From assembly GCA_021770845.1 (NCBI GenBank), contig JAETQF010000021.1, positions 1-42,384 of the forward strand: a stretch of DNA of 42,384 nt, written 5' to 3'. Both the position numbers and the translations under genes were made by a program. This stretch comes from Oscillospiraceae bacterium. GTDB taxonomy: Bacteria > Bacillota > Clostridia > Oscillospirales > Oscillospiraceae. Shown here one piece after another: positions 33,182 to 40,794 of the stretch (positions are counted from its first letter, which is position 1; each line of letters begins with the position of its first letter). The notes under the pieces are model-generated. The model had not been told where the DNA came from. It did not search any database and saw only the letters and a program-made list of their open reading frames with translations.

Positions 33182-33216
33182 AAAAACCGGGCAGGCGCGC
33201 AAGCGCCTGCCCGGTT
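33182..33216. terminator. bidirectional terminator
   Basis: A 14-bp perfect stem, AACCGGGCAGGCGC (33185-33198) with 33203-33216, and a GCAA loop. The plus side continues AATTTG and the minus side TTTGTGG after two T, so it works better for the minus-strand gene but closes both converging units. Confidence 0.85.
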
Positions 33217-33228
33217 AATTTGCGGGGA

Positions 33229-34422
33229 TTACAGCATGAGGCCGAAAGAGAACCCGATAAGGCCCAGAATCAGGGCCAGGGCCGCGGCCAGCCCCAGCAG
33301 GCCCCAGCGGGCGGGGACGGGCCCGAGGGCGGGCTCCATGCCCGGGACAGGGGCAAAATTGGGGTAGGCCTTGGGGATGGAGATCTTCTTCCGCCGGCCG
33401 TTGGACACCGAGCAGGTGCCCTTCCAGCCCCAGGGGGTCTCCTTGTCAATGATGAGATCGGTGAGGGGCTGCACCGCCATGCTCAGGGCGCTGCCCGGCA
33501 TCACCTGACCGCTGGACAGCAGGGCGATGGCCCGCTGGATGGAGGACTTGGCCCGCTCCTGCTCCGACCCGTCCAGGATCTCCCAGCGGATGGCCCGCAG
33601 GGTGATGGCCTTCTTGGAGAAGCGGTAGGTATCCGCGCCGTTGAGCATGGGGAGCGCCACCTTCCACACCACGCCGCCGGAGCGCACCATGAGGGCCATG
33701 GCGCCATAGCACAGCTGCACCTGGGGCAGGGCGAAGCACATCATCACAAAGGAGCTGAGGATACACCCCAGGGCGGCCATGGTGAAGGCCATGGGGTCGC
33801 CGTTGGCGATGCTGTAGAACAGCAGGCCGATCCCCGGCACGAGGCCCACCAGCATGGACAGGGCGGCGGTGAGCCGCAGGGGGCGCATCCAGGCCGCCTG
33901 CCCGGGATAAAAGGCCGCGTCCGTCCGGCTCCCGTCCTGAAGGGTGGCGGAGGCCGGGGCGGGGGGCAGATCGGGCAGGGAGGACGCCCGCAGCCCGCCG
34001 ATGATGGTGGGCACCGCCCCCAGCAGGGTGAACAGGTACAGCAGGGCCAGATCGCCCCAGTAGGCCCGGGCCTCTAAAATGCCCTCGCTGACCAGGGCGG
34101 GGACGAGCTGGAAGCTGTCGAAGATGCCGATGCCCAGGGCGCTGGTCACGGCGAAGGCCAGGGTGAGCCGGTGGGCCAGATAGGTCATGATCAGGATGAA
34201 GACGCAGGAGATCACCGCTCCCTTTTTGCTCAGCGTGCCGCCCAGCAGCTCGTAGCCCTTGAGGGCTCCCACCGCCATGATCAGGCCGGACACCGAGGCC
34301 ACGTAGCCCAGCTGGCCGATGATCACCGTGCACAATACGCCCACAAGGGTGCCCAGAAAGGCGCCCACCACGCCGGCAACCACGTTTTCCCGCCGCTGCT
34401 TCTTGTCGGTTTCCAGTTCCAT
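33229..34422 (-). CDS. polytopic membrane protein of unknown function
   Basis: 397 residues. A cluster of about four helices (15-130) is followed by further helices around 190-250 and a last one at about 370-395. Between them is a cytoplasmic-looking stretch with FSKKAITLRAIRWEILDG. The N-terminal GAFLGTLVGVLCTVIIGQLG and ALKGYELLGGTLSKKG recall a family common in Clostridia without assigned function. It lies 30 bases after the alpha/beta hydrolase gene on the same strand and is likely co-transcribed. No transport signature was found. Confidence 0.75.
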   Translation of the reverse strand: MELETDKKQRRENVVAGVVGAFLGTLVGVLCTVIIGQLGYVASVSGLIMAVGALKGYELLGGTLSKKGAVISCVFILIMTYLAHRLTLAFAVTSALGIGIFDSFQLVPALVSEGILEARAYWGDLALLYLFTLLGAVPTIIGGLRASSLPDLPPAPASATLQDGSRTDAAFYPGQAAWMRPLRLTAALSMLVGLVPGIGLLFYSIANGDPMAFTMAALGCILSSFVMMCFALPQVQLCYGAMALMVRSGGVVWKVALPMLNGADTYRFSKKAITLRAIRWEILDGSEQERAKSSIQRAIALLSSGQVMPGSALSMAVQPLTDLIIDKETPWGWKGTCSVSNGRRKKISIPKAYPNFAPVPGMEPALGPVPARWGLLGLAAALALILGLIGFSFGLML

Positions 34423-34452
34423 CGTCAGGATCCTCTTTTTATATCTGTATGA

Positions 34453-35415
34453 TTACGCCTCTCCGTCAGGGAAATAGTCCTGGAGGAAGGTGGATACCGC
34501 CGTCCAGTACAGCGCCTCGTTGGTGCCCACCGAGGCGGCGTGGCCTGCGTCCGGCATCCACAGGAAGCTCTTGGGACAGCGGGCGGCCTGGTACAGCTTG
34601 CCCATCATGGCGGCGGGCACGAAGTCGTCCGCCACGCCGTGGATGAACAGGGTGGGAGTTTTGGAATGGGCCACCGCCTGGAGGGGGGCGGCCTCCCGCA
34701 GATCGTAGCGGGCGCGGCGCAGGGCGGTTTTTCGCAGGGTGGAGAACAGCAGCCCCGCGGGGATGGGCAGGGGGGTGGGCAGCTCCGAGCGGATCTTGCC
34801 CAGAATGTGGCGCATCTCCGCTTCAATGGTGGTGTAGGAGCAGTCGGAGATGGCGGCCTTCACCTGGTCGGGCAGGGCGCCGCCGGTGGCCATGAGCACG
34901 GAGGCGGCCCCCATGGATACGCCGTGGAGGAGGATCTCCGCCTCCGGATCCCGCCGGAGCACCCAGTTCACCCAGCCCACGATGTCCAGCCGCTCGTCAA
35001 AGCCCCAGCCCACGTAATCGCCCTCGCTCTGGCCGTGGCCCCGCTGGTCGGGCATCAGCACGTTCCAGCCCAGGTCGCTGTAGTGCTTGGCGATGGCGCC
35101 CATGGACTCATAGGTGTCATGGTAGCCGTGCATACAGATGGCCCAGCGGTGGCAGTCCTCCTGGCCGGGCACCAGGGCCGCCCAGAGGATCAGGCCGTCG
35201 ATGGCCTGGATGGTGGCCTCCTGGAAGCCCTCCCGCTTCCGGGCCCAGTCCCGGCCCGCGATCTGGATGGGGTTCACATCCTCCTCCTCGGGATCCCGGA
35301 TCTGGGGGATCATCACCCGGTTATAGAGGTAGCTGCCCAGGGCGGCCCAGCCGCCGGCCGCCCCGGCGCCCGCCGCGGCCAGGCCCAGCAGTCCAACAGT
35401 GGTTTTCTTTTTCAT
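34453..35415 (-). CDS. alpha/beta hydrolase with N-terminal membrane anchor
   Basis: 320 residues from ATG 35415 (AGGAGG 6 bases upstream). The first 30 residues form a hydrophobic Gly/Ala-rich helix, a signal anchor. The hydrolase domain follows: oxyanion loop MHGYHDTYES, DQRGHGQSEG, nucleophile elbow GVSMGAAS, acid D in HGVADDFVP and histidine in DAGHAASV. This is the pattern of BAAT/esterase-like hydrolases (YqkD type) found on the outer face of Gram-positive membranes. It is the first gene of a two-gene minus-strand unit with the membrane protein at 33229. Substrate unknown. Confidence 0.88.
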   Translation of the reverse strand: MKKKTTVGLLGLAAAGAGAAGGWAALGSYLYNRVMIPQIRDPEEEDVNPIQIAGRDWARKREGFQEATIQAIDGLILWAALVPGQEDCHRWAICMHGYHDTYESMGAIAKHYSDLGWNVLMPDQRGHGQSEGDYVGWGFDERLDIVGWVNWVLRRDPEAEILLHGVSMGAASVLMATGGALPDQVKAAISDCSYTTIEAEMRHILGKIRSELPTPLPIPAGLLFSTLRKTALRRARYDLREAAPLQAVAHSKTPTLFIHGVADDFVPAAMMGKLYQAARCPKSFLWMPDAGHAASVGTNEALYWTAVSTFLQDYFPDGEA

Positions 35416-35599
35416 AAGCAACCTCCTGAAGCTGTTTTTCTCAATATACTACCCGGACGGGCCCAGCGTCAACAGGGAACGTAAAAATCTTTGGAAAAAC
35501 TTGATGGCCGGGGCGGGCGCGTGCAACCTTGCCCCGGCCGGGTGTCCCTTTTTCCGGGCCATTTTGAAAAATTGCCGGAAAAATTTGGCCCAGCCCGGC

Positions 35600-35628
35600 T
35601 TGACTTTGGGGGCGGCGGGTGGTAAAGT
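35600..35628 (+). promoter_or_regulatory. strong promoter in a region without a known gene
   Basis: TTGACT (35600-35605), 17 bases, TAAAGT (35623-35628). It points into the hairpin-rich stretch and the 41-codon ORF at 35674. Confidence 0.55.
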
Positions 35629-35673
35629 AAGGGACGAAATCGAACAAATGTTTTATTTCAAAGGGGGATTGAA

Positions 35674-35799
35674 ATGAAAAGCAGAACAGGGGGCAGCACC
35701 ATTCCCTATTTTCCCCGGGGCCCGGGGGAGGGGCAGGGTGCGCCCTGCCGGGGGCGTTCCTTTCTGCTCGTGCAGAAAGGAACCGAAAGACACGCTTAG
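35674..35799 (+). CDS. possible 41-residue ORF
   Basis: The ATG has AAAGGGGGA 5 bases upstream and lies about 40 bases after a promoter-like sequence. The peptide begins MKSRTGGSTIPYF and is Gly/Arg-rich, with no recognisable domain. Two hairpins fall inside it (35731-35749 and 35756-35783), and its TAG is part of the next one. It could be a leader peptide, a real small protein or a chance frame in a structured RNA. I favour RNA structure over coding, since the hairpins fix most codons. Confidence 0.3.
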   Translation: MKSRTGGSTIPYFPRGPGEGQGAPCRGRSFLLVQKGTERHA

Positions 35800-36448
35800 G
35801 GGGTGGCCACCGGTTCGGCTCCGGGCCAAAGGGCGGCCCTCCGCTCACAGGTTGGCCACCCCCTAAGAACCCCCTTTTTACGGGGGCTGTCAGATCGGGG
35901 GTTGGGTGGGTACCCTTTCGGCGCGGAGCGAGTACGGACGCGGGGGCCCCTGTCGCCGCTACCGCTAAGGGTGTGGGTACTGAGAGGTGGGTGGGATCCA
36001 CGTCAGATGCGCCTGGGTGTCGTGTGGTGCTTGTTGTGGTGGGTATCGGGCGTGTTTCTGCGCCGGGGCGGTTAGCCTGAGAAGCTCAGGCGCTGGAAAG
36101 AGAACCCCATGTTTTCAGTGTCTGCGAAAGTCAGGCCCGGTGTGGGCCGGAAAAAGAAGGGAAGCCCATTCGTCACCCGCAATAGCCGGTCACTCTCCCA
36201 CCACTCGAAATCGGCGCTCCGTTCCCACCGCCCCAAAACGTTCGGCGCACCACTCAGGCGCCAACCGAGGGCACCACCTGGGTGCTGTCCCCACACACGG
36301 GCGGCAGCACCAATGGGGGAGAAGCCAGTCCAGATCCTGCGCGCCGGCCACACCCCCGCCACGTCCTCCAAGGAAGAAGGGGGTACATAGGGGGGAACCC
36401 CCTATGCGCGCTCTTTGGTTACTTTCTCTCGCGCGAGAGAAAGTAACC
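35731..36448. repeat. hairpin-rich stretch, possible dispersed palindromic element
   Basis: Inverted repeats in order: GGCAGGG/CCCTGCC (35732-35749); GTTCCTTTCTGC with loop TCGT (35756-35783, 12-bp perfect stem); TTAGGGGGTGGCCA (35796-35809) with its complement at 35853-35866; CATAGGGGG/CCCCCTATG (36386-36406); and a 32-base perfect palindrome with arm GGTTACTTTCTCTCGC (36417-36448). Between 35880 and 36370 I see no gene in any frame. The first three resemble repeats I associate with clostridial intergenic regions, but copy number cannot be checked here. Confidence 0.55.
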
Positions 36449-36575
36449 CCCGCCGGAGGCGCGTCCCCGGGCGGCACCCCGGGAAAAAGGATCGGGAGGG
36501 GCAAGCCCCTCCCCTACAAACGCCCCCGGGGACGGAGAGATCGGGGAAGCGGGGCCCCTGCCCGCCCAGCAGGGC

Positions 36576-36608
36576 AAAAAAACTGAGCAATCCTAAAGGA
36601 TTGCTCAG
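36576..36608 (-). terminator. terminator of the tRNA-Thr/tRNA-Tyr unit
   Basis: On the minus strand an 11-bp stem, CTGAGCAATCC with loop TTTA, followed by seven T. It starts 5 bases after tRNA-Tyr. Confidence 0.93.
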
Positions 36609-36612
36609 CTTC

Positions 36613-36697
36613 TGGTGGAGGAGGATGGATTCGAACCATCGAAGGCGAAGCCAGCAGATTTACAGTCTGTCCCCTTTGGCCACTTGGGTACTCCTCC
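36613..36697 (-). tRNA. tRNA-Tyr (anticodon GTA)
   Basis: 85 bases with the long variable arm of tyrosine tRNAs and encoded CCA. The acceptor GGAGGAG pairs with CTCCTCC, and the anticodon loop is CTGTAAA. It is second in a two-tRNA transcript. Confidence 0.97.
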
Positions 36698-36719
36698 ATA
36701 TGAAATTAAAAGAAAAAGG

Positions 36720-36795
36720 TGGAGCTGGTGGACGGATTCGAACCCCCGACCTGCTGATTACAAATCAGCTGCTCTACCAGCTGAGCTACACCAGC
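36720..36795 (-). tRNA. tRNA-Thr (anticodon TGT)
   Basis: 76 bases with encoded CCA. The acceptor GCTGGTG pairs with CACCAGC, and the anticodon loop is TTTGTAA on stem GCTGA/TCAGC. It is first in the transcript, 22 bases before tRNA-Tyr. Confidence 0.97.
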
Positions 36796-36827
36796 ACGGT
36801 AAGGCTTCCGCGTTCACAACGGAGCTT

Positions 36828-36856
36828 ATTATAGCAGTGGGAGGGAACTTTGTCAA
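36828..36856 (-). promoter_or_regulatory. promoter of the tRNA-Thr/tRNA-Tyr unit
   Basis: On the minus strand TTGACA (36851-36856), 17 bases, TATAAT (36828-36833): a full consensus sigma-A promoter. It overlaps the possible TTG start of the plus-strand gene at 36850. Confidence 0.9.
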
Positions 36857-37080
36857 CAGGTTTTTTCAAAAATAGATCGCAAAATGAAGCGGCCGGCCCG
36901 GGGCGGGAGCTGCGGTGCTGGCTGTGCCGGGGGGAGCTGTACCCCGGGGATCCTTATTTCGCGCTGGACGGCCGGGTGGTGTGCGAGGACTGCCTGGAGC
37001 GGTACGCCCGGCGCCGCTTTGCCCACCGGCTGCGGCGGGTGGGCCGGGACGAGGAGGAGGACGGGAGAGGGACGTTATGA
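36850..37080 (+). CDS. small zinc-finger protein
   Basis: Up to 76 residues. The core RCWLCRGELYPGDPYFALDG plus VVCEDCLERYARRRF has two CxxC pairs, a treble-clef or LIM-like zinc finger. The only start-like codon in frame is TTG 36850, which lies in the tRNA promoter and has no ribosome binding site. The ATG at 36884 is out of frame. The 5' end may therefore have been shifted by a small indel, or a rare start is used. The stop overlaps the ATG of the next gene (ATGA). I recognise the arrangement zinc finger, short helical protein, sigma-like factor as a recurrent clostridial trio without known role. Confidence 0.55.
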   Translation: MSTGFFKNRSQNEAAGPGRELRCWLCRGELYPGDPYFALDGRVVCEDCLERYARRRFAHRLRRVGRDEEEDGRGTL

Positions 37081-37331
37081 CACTGTACGAGCTATCACTG
37101 GAATACGAGCAGACGGCGGCCATGCTGCGGGGCCGGATCTCCGAGCTGGAGCGGGCCCTGCGGGAGGCAGGGGACGAGCAGCACCGGATCCGGCTGGACA
37201 GGCGGCTGCGGCCGCTACGGGCCATGTACCGGGATGTGCGGGGGGTGGCCCGGCAGCTGAACGGCTACTACCGGAAATACACCCCCCGGCGGGGGGCCGG
37301 GCTGGGCCCGGTGGATCACAGGAGGAGGTAA
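37077..37331 (+). CDS. small helical protein
   Basis: 84 residues. It starts at ATG 37077, overlapping the previous stop by 4 bases. The sequence is almost wholly helical and charged (YELSLEYEQTAAMLRGRISE, LERALREAGDEQHRIRLD), likely a coiled coil. No domain name can be given. The next gene, a sigma-like factor, begins 3 bases after its stop, so it may be a partner of that factor. Confidence 0.65.
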   Translation: MTLYELSLEYEQTAAMLRGRISELERALREAGDEQHRIRLDRRLRPLRAMYRDVRGVARQLNGYYRKYTPRRGAGLGPVDHRRR

Positions 37332-37334
37332 CCG

Positions 37335-37652
37335 ATGCGAACCGTTTCTTATGACAACGGCTTCGGCCTGGCGGACTTGCGGGTATACGCCGAGCTGATG
37401 GCCGATGACAACCGGGATCAGATCAACCGCCTGAAGCGGAACCTGACCCATGCCCTGCGGCAGGACGTCACCGCCCGGCAGCGGGAGTACATGATCCTCT
37501 ACTACGGGCGGAACATGAGCATGGAGGCCATCGCCAAGCAGTGCGGGGTGAACAAGTCCACCGTGTCCCGGACGCTGAAGCGGGGGCGGCAGAGGCTGTA
37601 CCGCTGCCTGCGCTACGGGGCGGCCAACCTGCTGGAGCAGGCTGACAGTTGA
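37335..37652 (+). CDS. sigma-70 region 4-like HTH protein
   Basis: 105 residues. The C-terminal half has TARQREYMILYYGRNMSMEA and IAKQCGVNKSTVSRTLKRGR, a sigma region 4 helix-turn-helix. There is no region 2, so it cannot act alone as a normal sigma factor. Similar short proteins occur in prophages and conjugative elements as late regulators, and also as chromosomal singletons. It is the third gene of the trio; GGAGGAGG precedes the start. Confidence 0.78.
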   Translation: MRTVSYDNGFGLADLRVYAELMADDNRDQINRLKRNLTHALRQDVTARQREYMILYYGRNMSMEAIAKQCGVNKSTVSRTLKRGRQRLYRCLRYGAANLLEQADS

Positions 37653-37677
37653 AAGGCGGAGCGTTTTGTGGTATCAT
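37649..37677 (+). promoter_or_regulatory. promoter of the HAD phosphatase gene
   Basis: TTGAAA (37649-37654), 17 bases, TATCAT (37672-37677). The -35 overlaps the stop of the sigma-like gene. Confidence 0.6.
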
Positions 37678-37709
37678 ACCCCCGAGAAACCAAAAAGCGG
37701 GGGCATGAC

Positions 37710-38384
37710 ATGAACTATCAGGGGATCTTTTTTGACTTTGACTATACGCTGGGGGACTCCACCGCCGCCATCGCGGAGGGCTACCGCCTGGGCTTTGCCG
37801 CCCTGGGGCTGCCCGAGCCCACGGTGGAGCAGGTGCGCACCACCGTGGGGATGACCCTGGAGAACGGCTTCACCCACCTCACCGGGGAGACGGATCCGGT
37901 GCGGCAGGCGGCCTTTGCCCACCAGTTCCACATCACCGTAGGCACCGAGGCCCACGGGCCGGGGCGGGAGCTGATGATCCGGGGGACGACGCTGCTGCCC
38001 GGGGCGGTGGAGCTGCTGGCCGCGCTGAAGGGGGCGGGGGTGCATACCGCCATCGTGTCCACCAAGCCGGGGGACACCCTGCGGCAGATCTTCGCCCACC
38101 AGGGGAAGCTGGAGCTGCTGGAGCTGGTGATCGGCGGGGATGACGTGAGCCGGAACAAGCCCGACCCGGAGGGGCTGAACCTGGCCCTGGCGCGGCTGGG
38201 GCTGGAGCCGGGACAGGTGCTGTTCTGCGGGGACACGGTGATCGACGCCGCCACCGCCCAGGCGGGGGGCTGCGATTTCTGCGCGGTGCTCAACGGCACC
38301 ACCCCCCGGGAGGCGTTCCAGGACTATCCCCACGTACATATCGCGGACGATCTGCCCGGGCTGCAGCGCTGGCTGAACGGATAA
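37710..38384 (+). CDS. HAD-family phosphatase, phosphoglycolate-phosphatase-like
   Basis: 224 residues from ATG 37710. Motif I is FFDFDYTLGDS, motif II VSTKPGD, motif III NKPDPEGL and motif IV VLFCGDTVIDA; the helical cap lies between about 20 and 85. The pattern is that of Gph/PgmB-type HAD hydrolases, which act on small sugar phosphates or phosphoglycolate. It has its own promoter and terminator. The exact substrate is open. Confidence 0.9.
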   Translation: MNYQGIFFDFDYTLGDSTAAIAEGYRLGFAALGLPEPTVEQVRTTVGMTLENGFTHLTGETDPVRQAAFAHQFHITVGTEAHGPGRELMIRGTTLLPGAVELLAALKGAGVHTAIVSTKPGDTLRQIFAHQGKLELLELVIGGDDVSRNKPDPEGLNLALARLGLEPGQVLFCGDTVIDAATAQAGGCDFCAVLNGTTPREAFQDYPHVHIADDLPGLQRWLNG

Positions 38385-38387
38385 GGA

Positions 38388-38424
38388 ACGCGCCCTCCGG
38401 CCATGCCGGAGGGCGCGTCTTTTA
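38388..38424 (+). terminator. terminator of the HAD phosphatase gene
   Basis: A 14-bp stem, ACGCGCCCTCCGGC (38388-38401) with 38405-38418, a CAT loop and CTTTTAT. It overlaps the last codon of the converging gene by 3 bases. Confidence 0.88.
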
Positions 38425-39057
38425 TGGGATTGCCTCCCCGCCCACGGCGCCCAGCAGCTCCCGGGCATAGGGCAGCTCCAGGATGGCGGCGCACAGCACG
38501 TGCCACTCGTCCAGCTTGTGGTTCCGGCGGGCGAAGTAGAGGTTGACCAGCACCTCATAGTTCAGCGTCACCGTCCGCATCTGGTTGTAGCTGGAGGGCA
38601 GGAGCTGGATCAGATCGTACCAGTCGGTTTTGTTCCTGTCCGCCACGTACCGCTGACGCACCGTCTCCAGATAGGCGACGTACCGCTGAAACTCCGCCAG
38701 CGAGGCGGGGGTGAGGCGGTCGGCGGAGAAGTCGGACAGCTCGATAGGCCGGGCGTGGAGCTTGTGCATGGTGGAGGTGGAGTTGGCCACGGTGCCCACC
38801 TTATAGGTATCGAATTCCTTCCACCAGTACAGGGGGGCGGTGATGTCCATGGACACCATGACCTGCCGGAGGAATTTCCGGTGGTCGCTGCCCGCGGCGC
38901 ACAGGCGCAGGGCCAGATCCAGATCGTTGGGCCCCAGCCGGTACTGCCCGTCGGGGCCGTAGGCGCTGTCCGAACGGGCCCAGCTGTTCATGGGGTTCCG
39001 GGCCCCCCGCATGGCGTTTTCCAGGTTCATGACGCTGACGCGTTCCACTGTGAGCAT
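38422..39057 (-). CDS. conserved protein of unknown function
   Basis: 211 residues from ATG 39057 (GGGAGG upstream). It is rich in Trp, Tyr and His: ITAPLYWWKEFDTYKVGTVA, TMHKLHARPIEL, LLPSSYNQMRTVTLNYEVLV and HKLDEWHVLCAAI. I have a recollection of similar proteins in clostridial prophages and genomes, always without function. The layout loosely recalls a ThyX-type fold (His- and Arg-rich helices), but the RHRxxS motif is absent, so I do not propose that activity. It follows the zinc-ribbon/SH3 gene with 20 bases between them and is likely co-transcribed. Confidence 0.7.
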   Translation of the reverse strand: MLTVERVSVMNLENAMRGARNPMNSWARSDSAYGPDGQYRLGPNDLDLALRLCAAGSDHRKFLRQVMVSMDITAPLYWWKEFDTYKVGTVANSTSTMHKLHARPIELSDFSADRLTPASLAEFQRYVAYLETVRQRYVADRNKTDWYDLIQLLPSSYNQMRTVTLNYEVLVNLYFARRNHKLDEWHVLCAAILELPYARELLGAVGGEAIP

Positions 39058-39077
39058 AGCGGATGCCTCCCGCTCTC

Positions 39078-40259
39078 TCAGTTGGTGGAGATATACTCGC
39101 CCCGGATATAGCCCTGGGTGGCGGCGCCGCTCTGGCCGGGGAAGGTGATCTGATACCAGCCGTCCCCCGCCTCGGCCACTACGGTGACGGAGTTGCCGTT
39201 CCACAGGGTGGCGATGGGGGCGTAGGTGGTGCCCGGGCCGGAGCGCACCCGCAGGCCGCCCTCCGCGTTTATGATGACGCCGGAGCGTCCCACCGTGACG
39301 TTGCCGCCGGAGGGGGGCGCCTGGGTGGGATCCACGGGGGGATCGGACTGGGCGGGGGGCTGGGACTGGGAGGCCCTGGCCCCGGCCACGAATACCTTGC
39401 AGTCCGCCGTCAGGGTGCCCGCCCTTACCGTGATCACGACGCCGTGCACGCCGCCCACCATATCGGGCTTGGCGTGGGTGACCACGCCGGCGGCGCTCAC
39501 CGCGGCGTAGGAGGGATCGCTGGACTCATAGGTGACGGTGCCGTTCCAGCCGGCGGGGGTGACGGTGGGGACGATGGTGACCGGCTTGCTGTCGGGATAG
39601 ATGGTGAAGTCATAGGTGCTCAGGGTCAGGCCGGTGGGCTCGTCGTCGCCGGGGCCCACCAGGGGGGGATCGGTAACGGCGGGATCCACCGGGGGCTGGG
39701 TGACAGCGGGATCCACGGGCGTGGTACCGGTGGGATCGGCGGGCTGGGTGGGCTGACCCGCCGGGTCGCTGGCGGGGGCGGTGGGCTGCTCGGTGGCGTT
39801 GGCCCCGGGGCCGCCCGCTCCCCGGAGCTGGGGATAGACGAAGGTGAACACGATGATCAGCGCCGCCACGATGATGATCAGGGAGCACACGAAGGTGATC
39901 ATCCGGGGCCAGTTGATCTGGGCCTCGGCGAAGGGGTTGGAGGAGGGCTTCTCCGCCAGGCGCTTGCCCCCTCTGGGCCGGGCGGGGCGGTAGTCCTCCT
40001 CGGGCTCGTCGTCAAAGAGATCCTGCCCGTCGAACACGTAGGTGTCGTCGGGGTTGGCGGGGGCGGCGCGGCGGGGGGGAGGGGCGGGCTCCGGCTCGTC
40101 GTCGTACACGGGCGGGGGCGCGGGGGCCCTCCGGGGGGGATTGGGGGCGGAGGGGGCGTTCTTCGCCCCGCAGAAGGGGCAGCGTTTATAAGTGGCACTA
40201 TAATCCTCGCCGCAGACGGCGCAGTGGATCAAGCTGTTGGGAGAGGGCCTGGAAGCCAT
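39078..40259 (-). CDS. zinc-ribbon membrane protein with Ig-like and SH3 domains
   Basis: 393 residues. A zinc ribbon (CAVC and CPFC, about 13-30) is followed by a Pro/Arg/Asp-rich cytoplasmic arm and one membrane helix (about 119-140). Outside lie a Thr/Pro-rich linker, a bacterial Ig-like (Big_2) domain (about 210-295: TLSTYDFTIYPDSKPV, YESSDPSYAAVSAAGVVTHA), a second linker and an SH3b domain (about 325-393: LRVRSGPGTTYAPIATLWNG, WYQITF). SH3b domains usually bind the cell wall. The build (inside zinc ribbon, helix, TP-rich linker, outside sensor) is like that of the kinase at 17345, so it could belong to the same signalling network. Read on the minus strand, with the unknown protein gene downstream. 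Confidence 0.87.
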   Translation of the reverse strand: MASRPSPNSLIHCAVCGEDYSATYKRCPFCGAKNAPSAPNPPRRAPAPPPVYDDEPEPAPPPRRAAPANPDDTYVFDGQDLFDDEPEEDYRPARPRGGKRLAEKPSSNPFAEAQINWPRMITFVCSLIIIVAALIIVFTFVYPQLRGAGGPGANATEQPTAPASDPAGQPTQPADPTGTTPVDPAVTQPPVDPAVTDPPLVGPGDDEPTGLTLSTYDFTIYPDSKPVTIVPTVTPAGWNGTVTYESSDPSYAAVSAAGVVTHAKPDMVGGVHGVVITVRAGTLTADCKVFVAGARASQSQPPAQSDPPVDPTQAPPSGGNVTVGRSGVIINAEGGLRVRSGPGTTYAPIATLWNGNSVTVVAEAGDGWYQITFPGQSGAATQGYIRGEYISTN

Positions 40260-40415
40260 GCTGGAATTCCTCCTTCAACGGTGGGCACGAATTTTGTCGG
40301 ACATTCCTATCTTAACACCCCCGGGCCGGTTCGTCAATCCCTTTGGACGGGGCGGAGGCGGAGGTTTTACAGAATTTTCATGAGAAGTCCTACTTGTAAA
40401 TTTTTTGTTTTCCTC

Positions 40416-40444
40416 TTTACAACCGGGACATTGTAGGCTAAAAT
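40416..40444 (+). promoter_or_regulatory. promoter of ireB
   Basis: TTTACA (40416-40421), 17 bases, TAAAAT (40439-40444). The start codon is 33 bases after the -10, with AAGGGGGG in between. Confidence 0.75.
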
Positions 40445-40476
40445 AACAGGTATCAGAGAAAAGGGGGGTGCGCCCT

Positions 40477-40731
40477 ATGAGCGACATCGACTACACACGG
40501 AAATTCAGCGTCAGCATTGACAAGGATCAGGAGATCCGCATGATCCTGTCCTCCGTCTATAATTCCCTGCAGGAGAAGGGCTATAACCCCATCAATCAGA
40601 TCGTGGGCTATATTCTCAGCGAGGATCCCACCTACATCACCAACCACAACAACGCCCGCACGCTTATCCGCCAGCTGGATCGGGATGAGCTGCTTCAGGT
40701 GCTGCTGAAAAGCTATCTCCACGAGAAATGA
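40477..40731 (+). CDS. ireB: IreB-family regulatory phosphoprotein
   Basis: 84 residues from ATG 40477 (AAGGGGGG 8 bases upstream). [20 protein letters not shown] and [14 protein letters not shown] are the family hallmark (UPF0297/IreB). In Enterococcus faecalis IreB is phosphorylated near its N-terminus by the Ser/Thr kinase IreK and influences cephalosporin resistance; T7 here is in the matching region. In most Bacillota the gene is followed by ruvX and a DUF1292 gene. Here it stands alone with its own promoter and terminator. It is a plausible substrate of the kinases encoded at 17-23 kb, though a PASTA kinase elsewhere in the genome is the more usual partner. Confidence 0.93.
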   Translation: MSDIDYTRKFSVSIDKDQEIRMILSSVYNSLQEKGYNPINQIVGYILSEDPTYITNHNNARTLIRQLDRDELLQVLLKSYLHEK

Positions 40732-40735
40732 GGAC

Positions 40736-40768
40736 GGGGGCCCGCCGAGGCGGGCCCCCTGTTTTTTT
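40736..40768 (+). terminator. terminator of ireB
   Basis: An 11-bp stem, GGGGGCCCGCC (40736-40746) with 40749-40759, then TG and seven T. Confidence 0.92.
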
Positions 40769-40794
40769 AAGATTTATTTAAGGGGCTGTGTGTT

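Noticed and set aside
35731..36448. CRISPR array
   Set aside because: The repeats are different hairpins of unequal spacing, not one repeated unit with spacers, and no cas gene is near.
36052..36586. Several ORFs of 60-200 codons around the hairpin stretch
   Set aside because: They pass through perfect palindromes, have Pro/Arg/Gly-rich low-complexity products and no ribosome binding sites.
38422..39057. ThyX thymidylate synthase
   Set aside because: The fold impression is vague and the RHRxxS motif is missing.
39063..40436. 457-codon plus-strand ORF opposite the SH3 protein
   Set aside because: Gly-rich shadow; the minus frame has a zinc ribbon, helix, Ig-like and SH3 domains.
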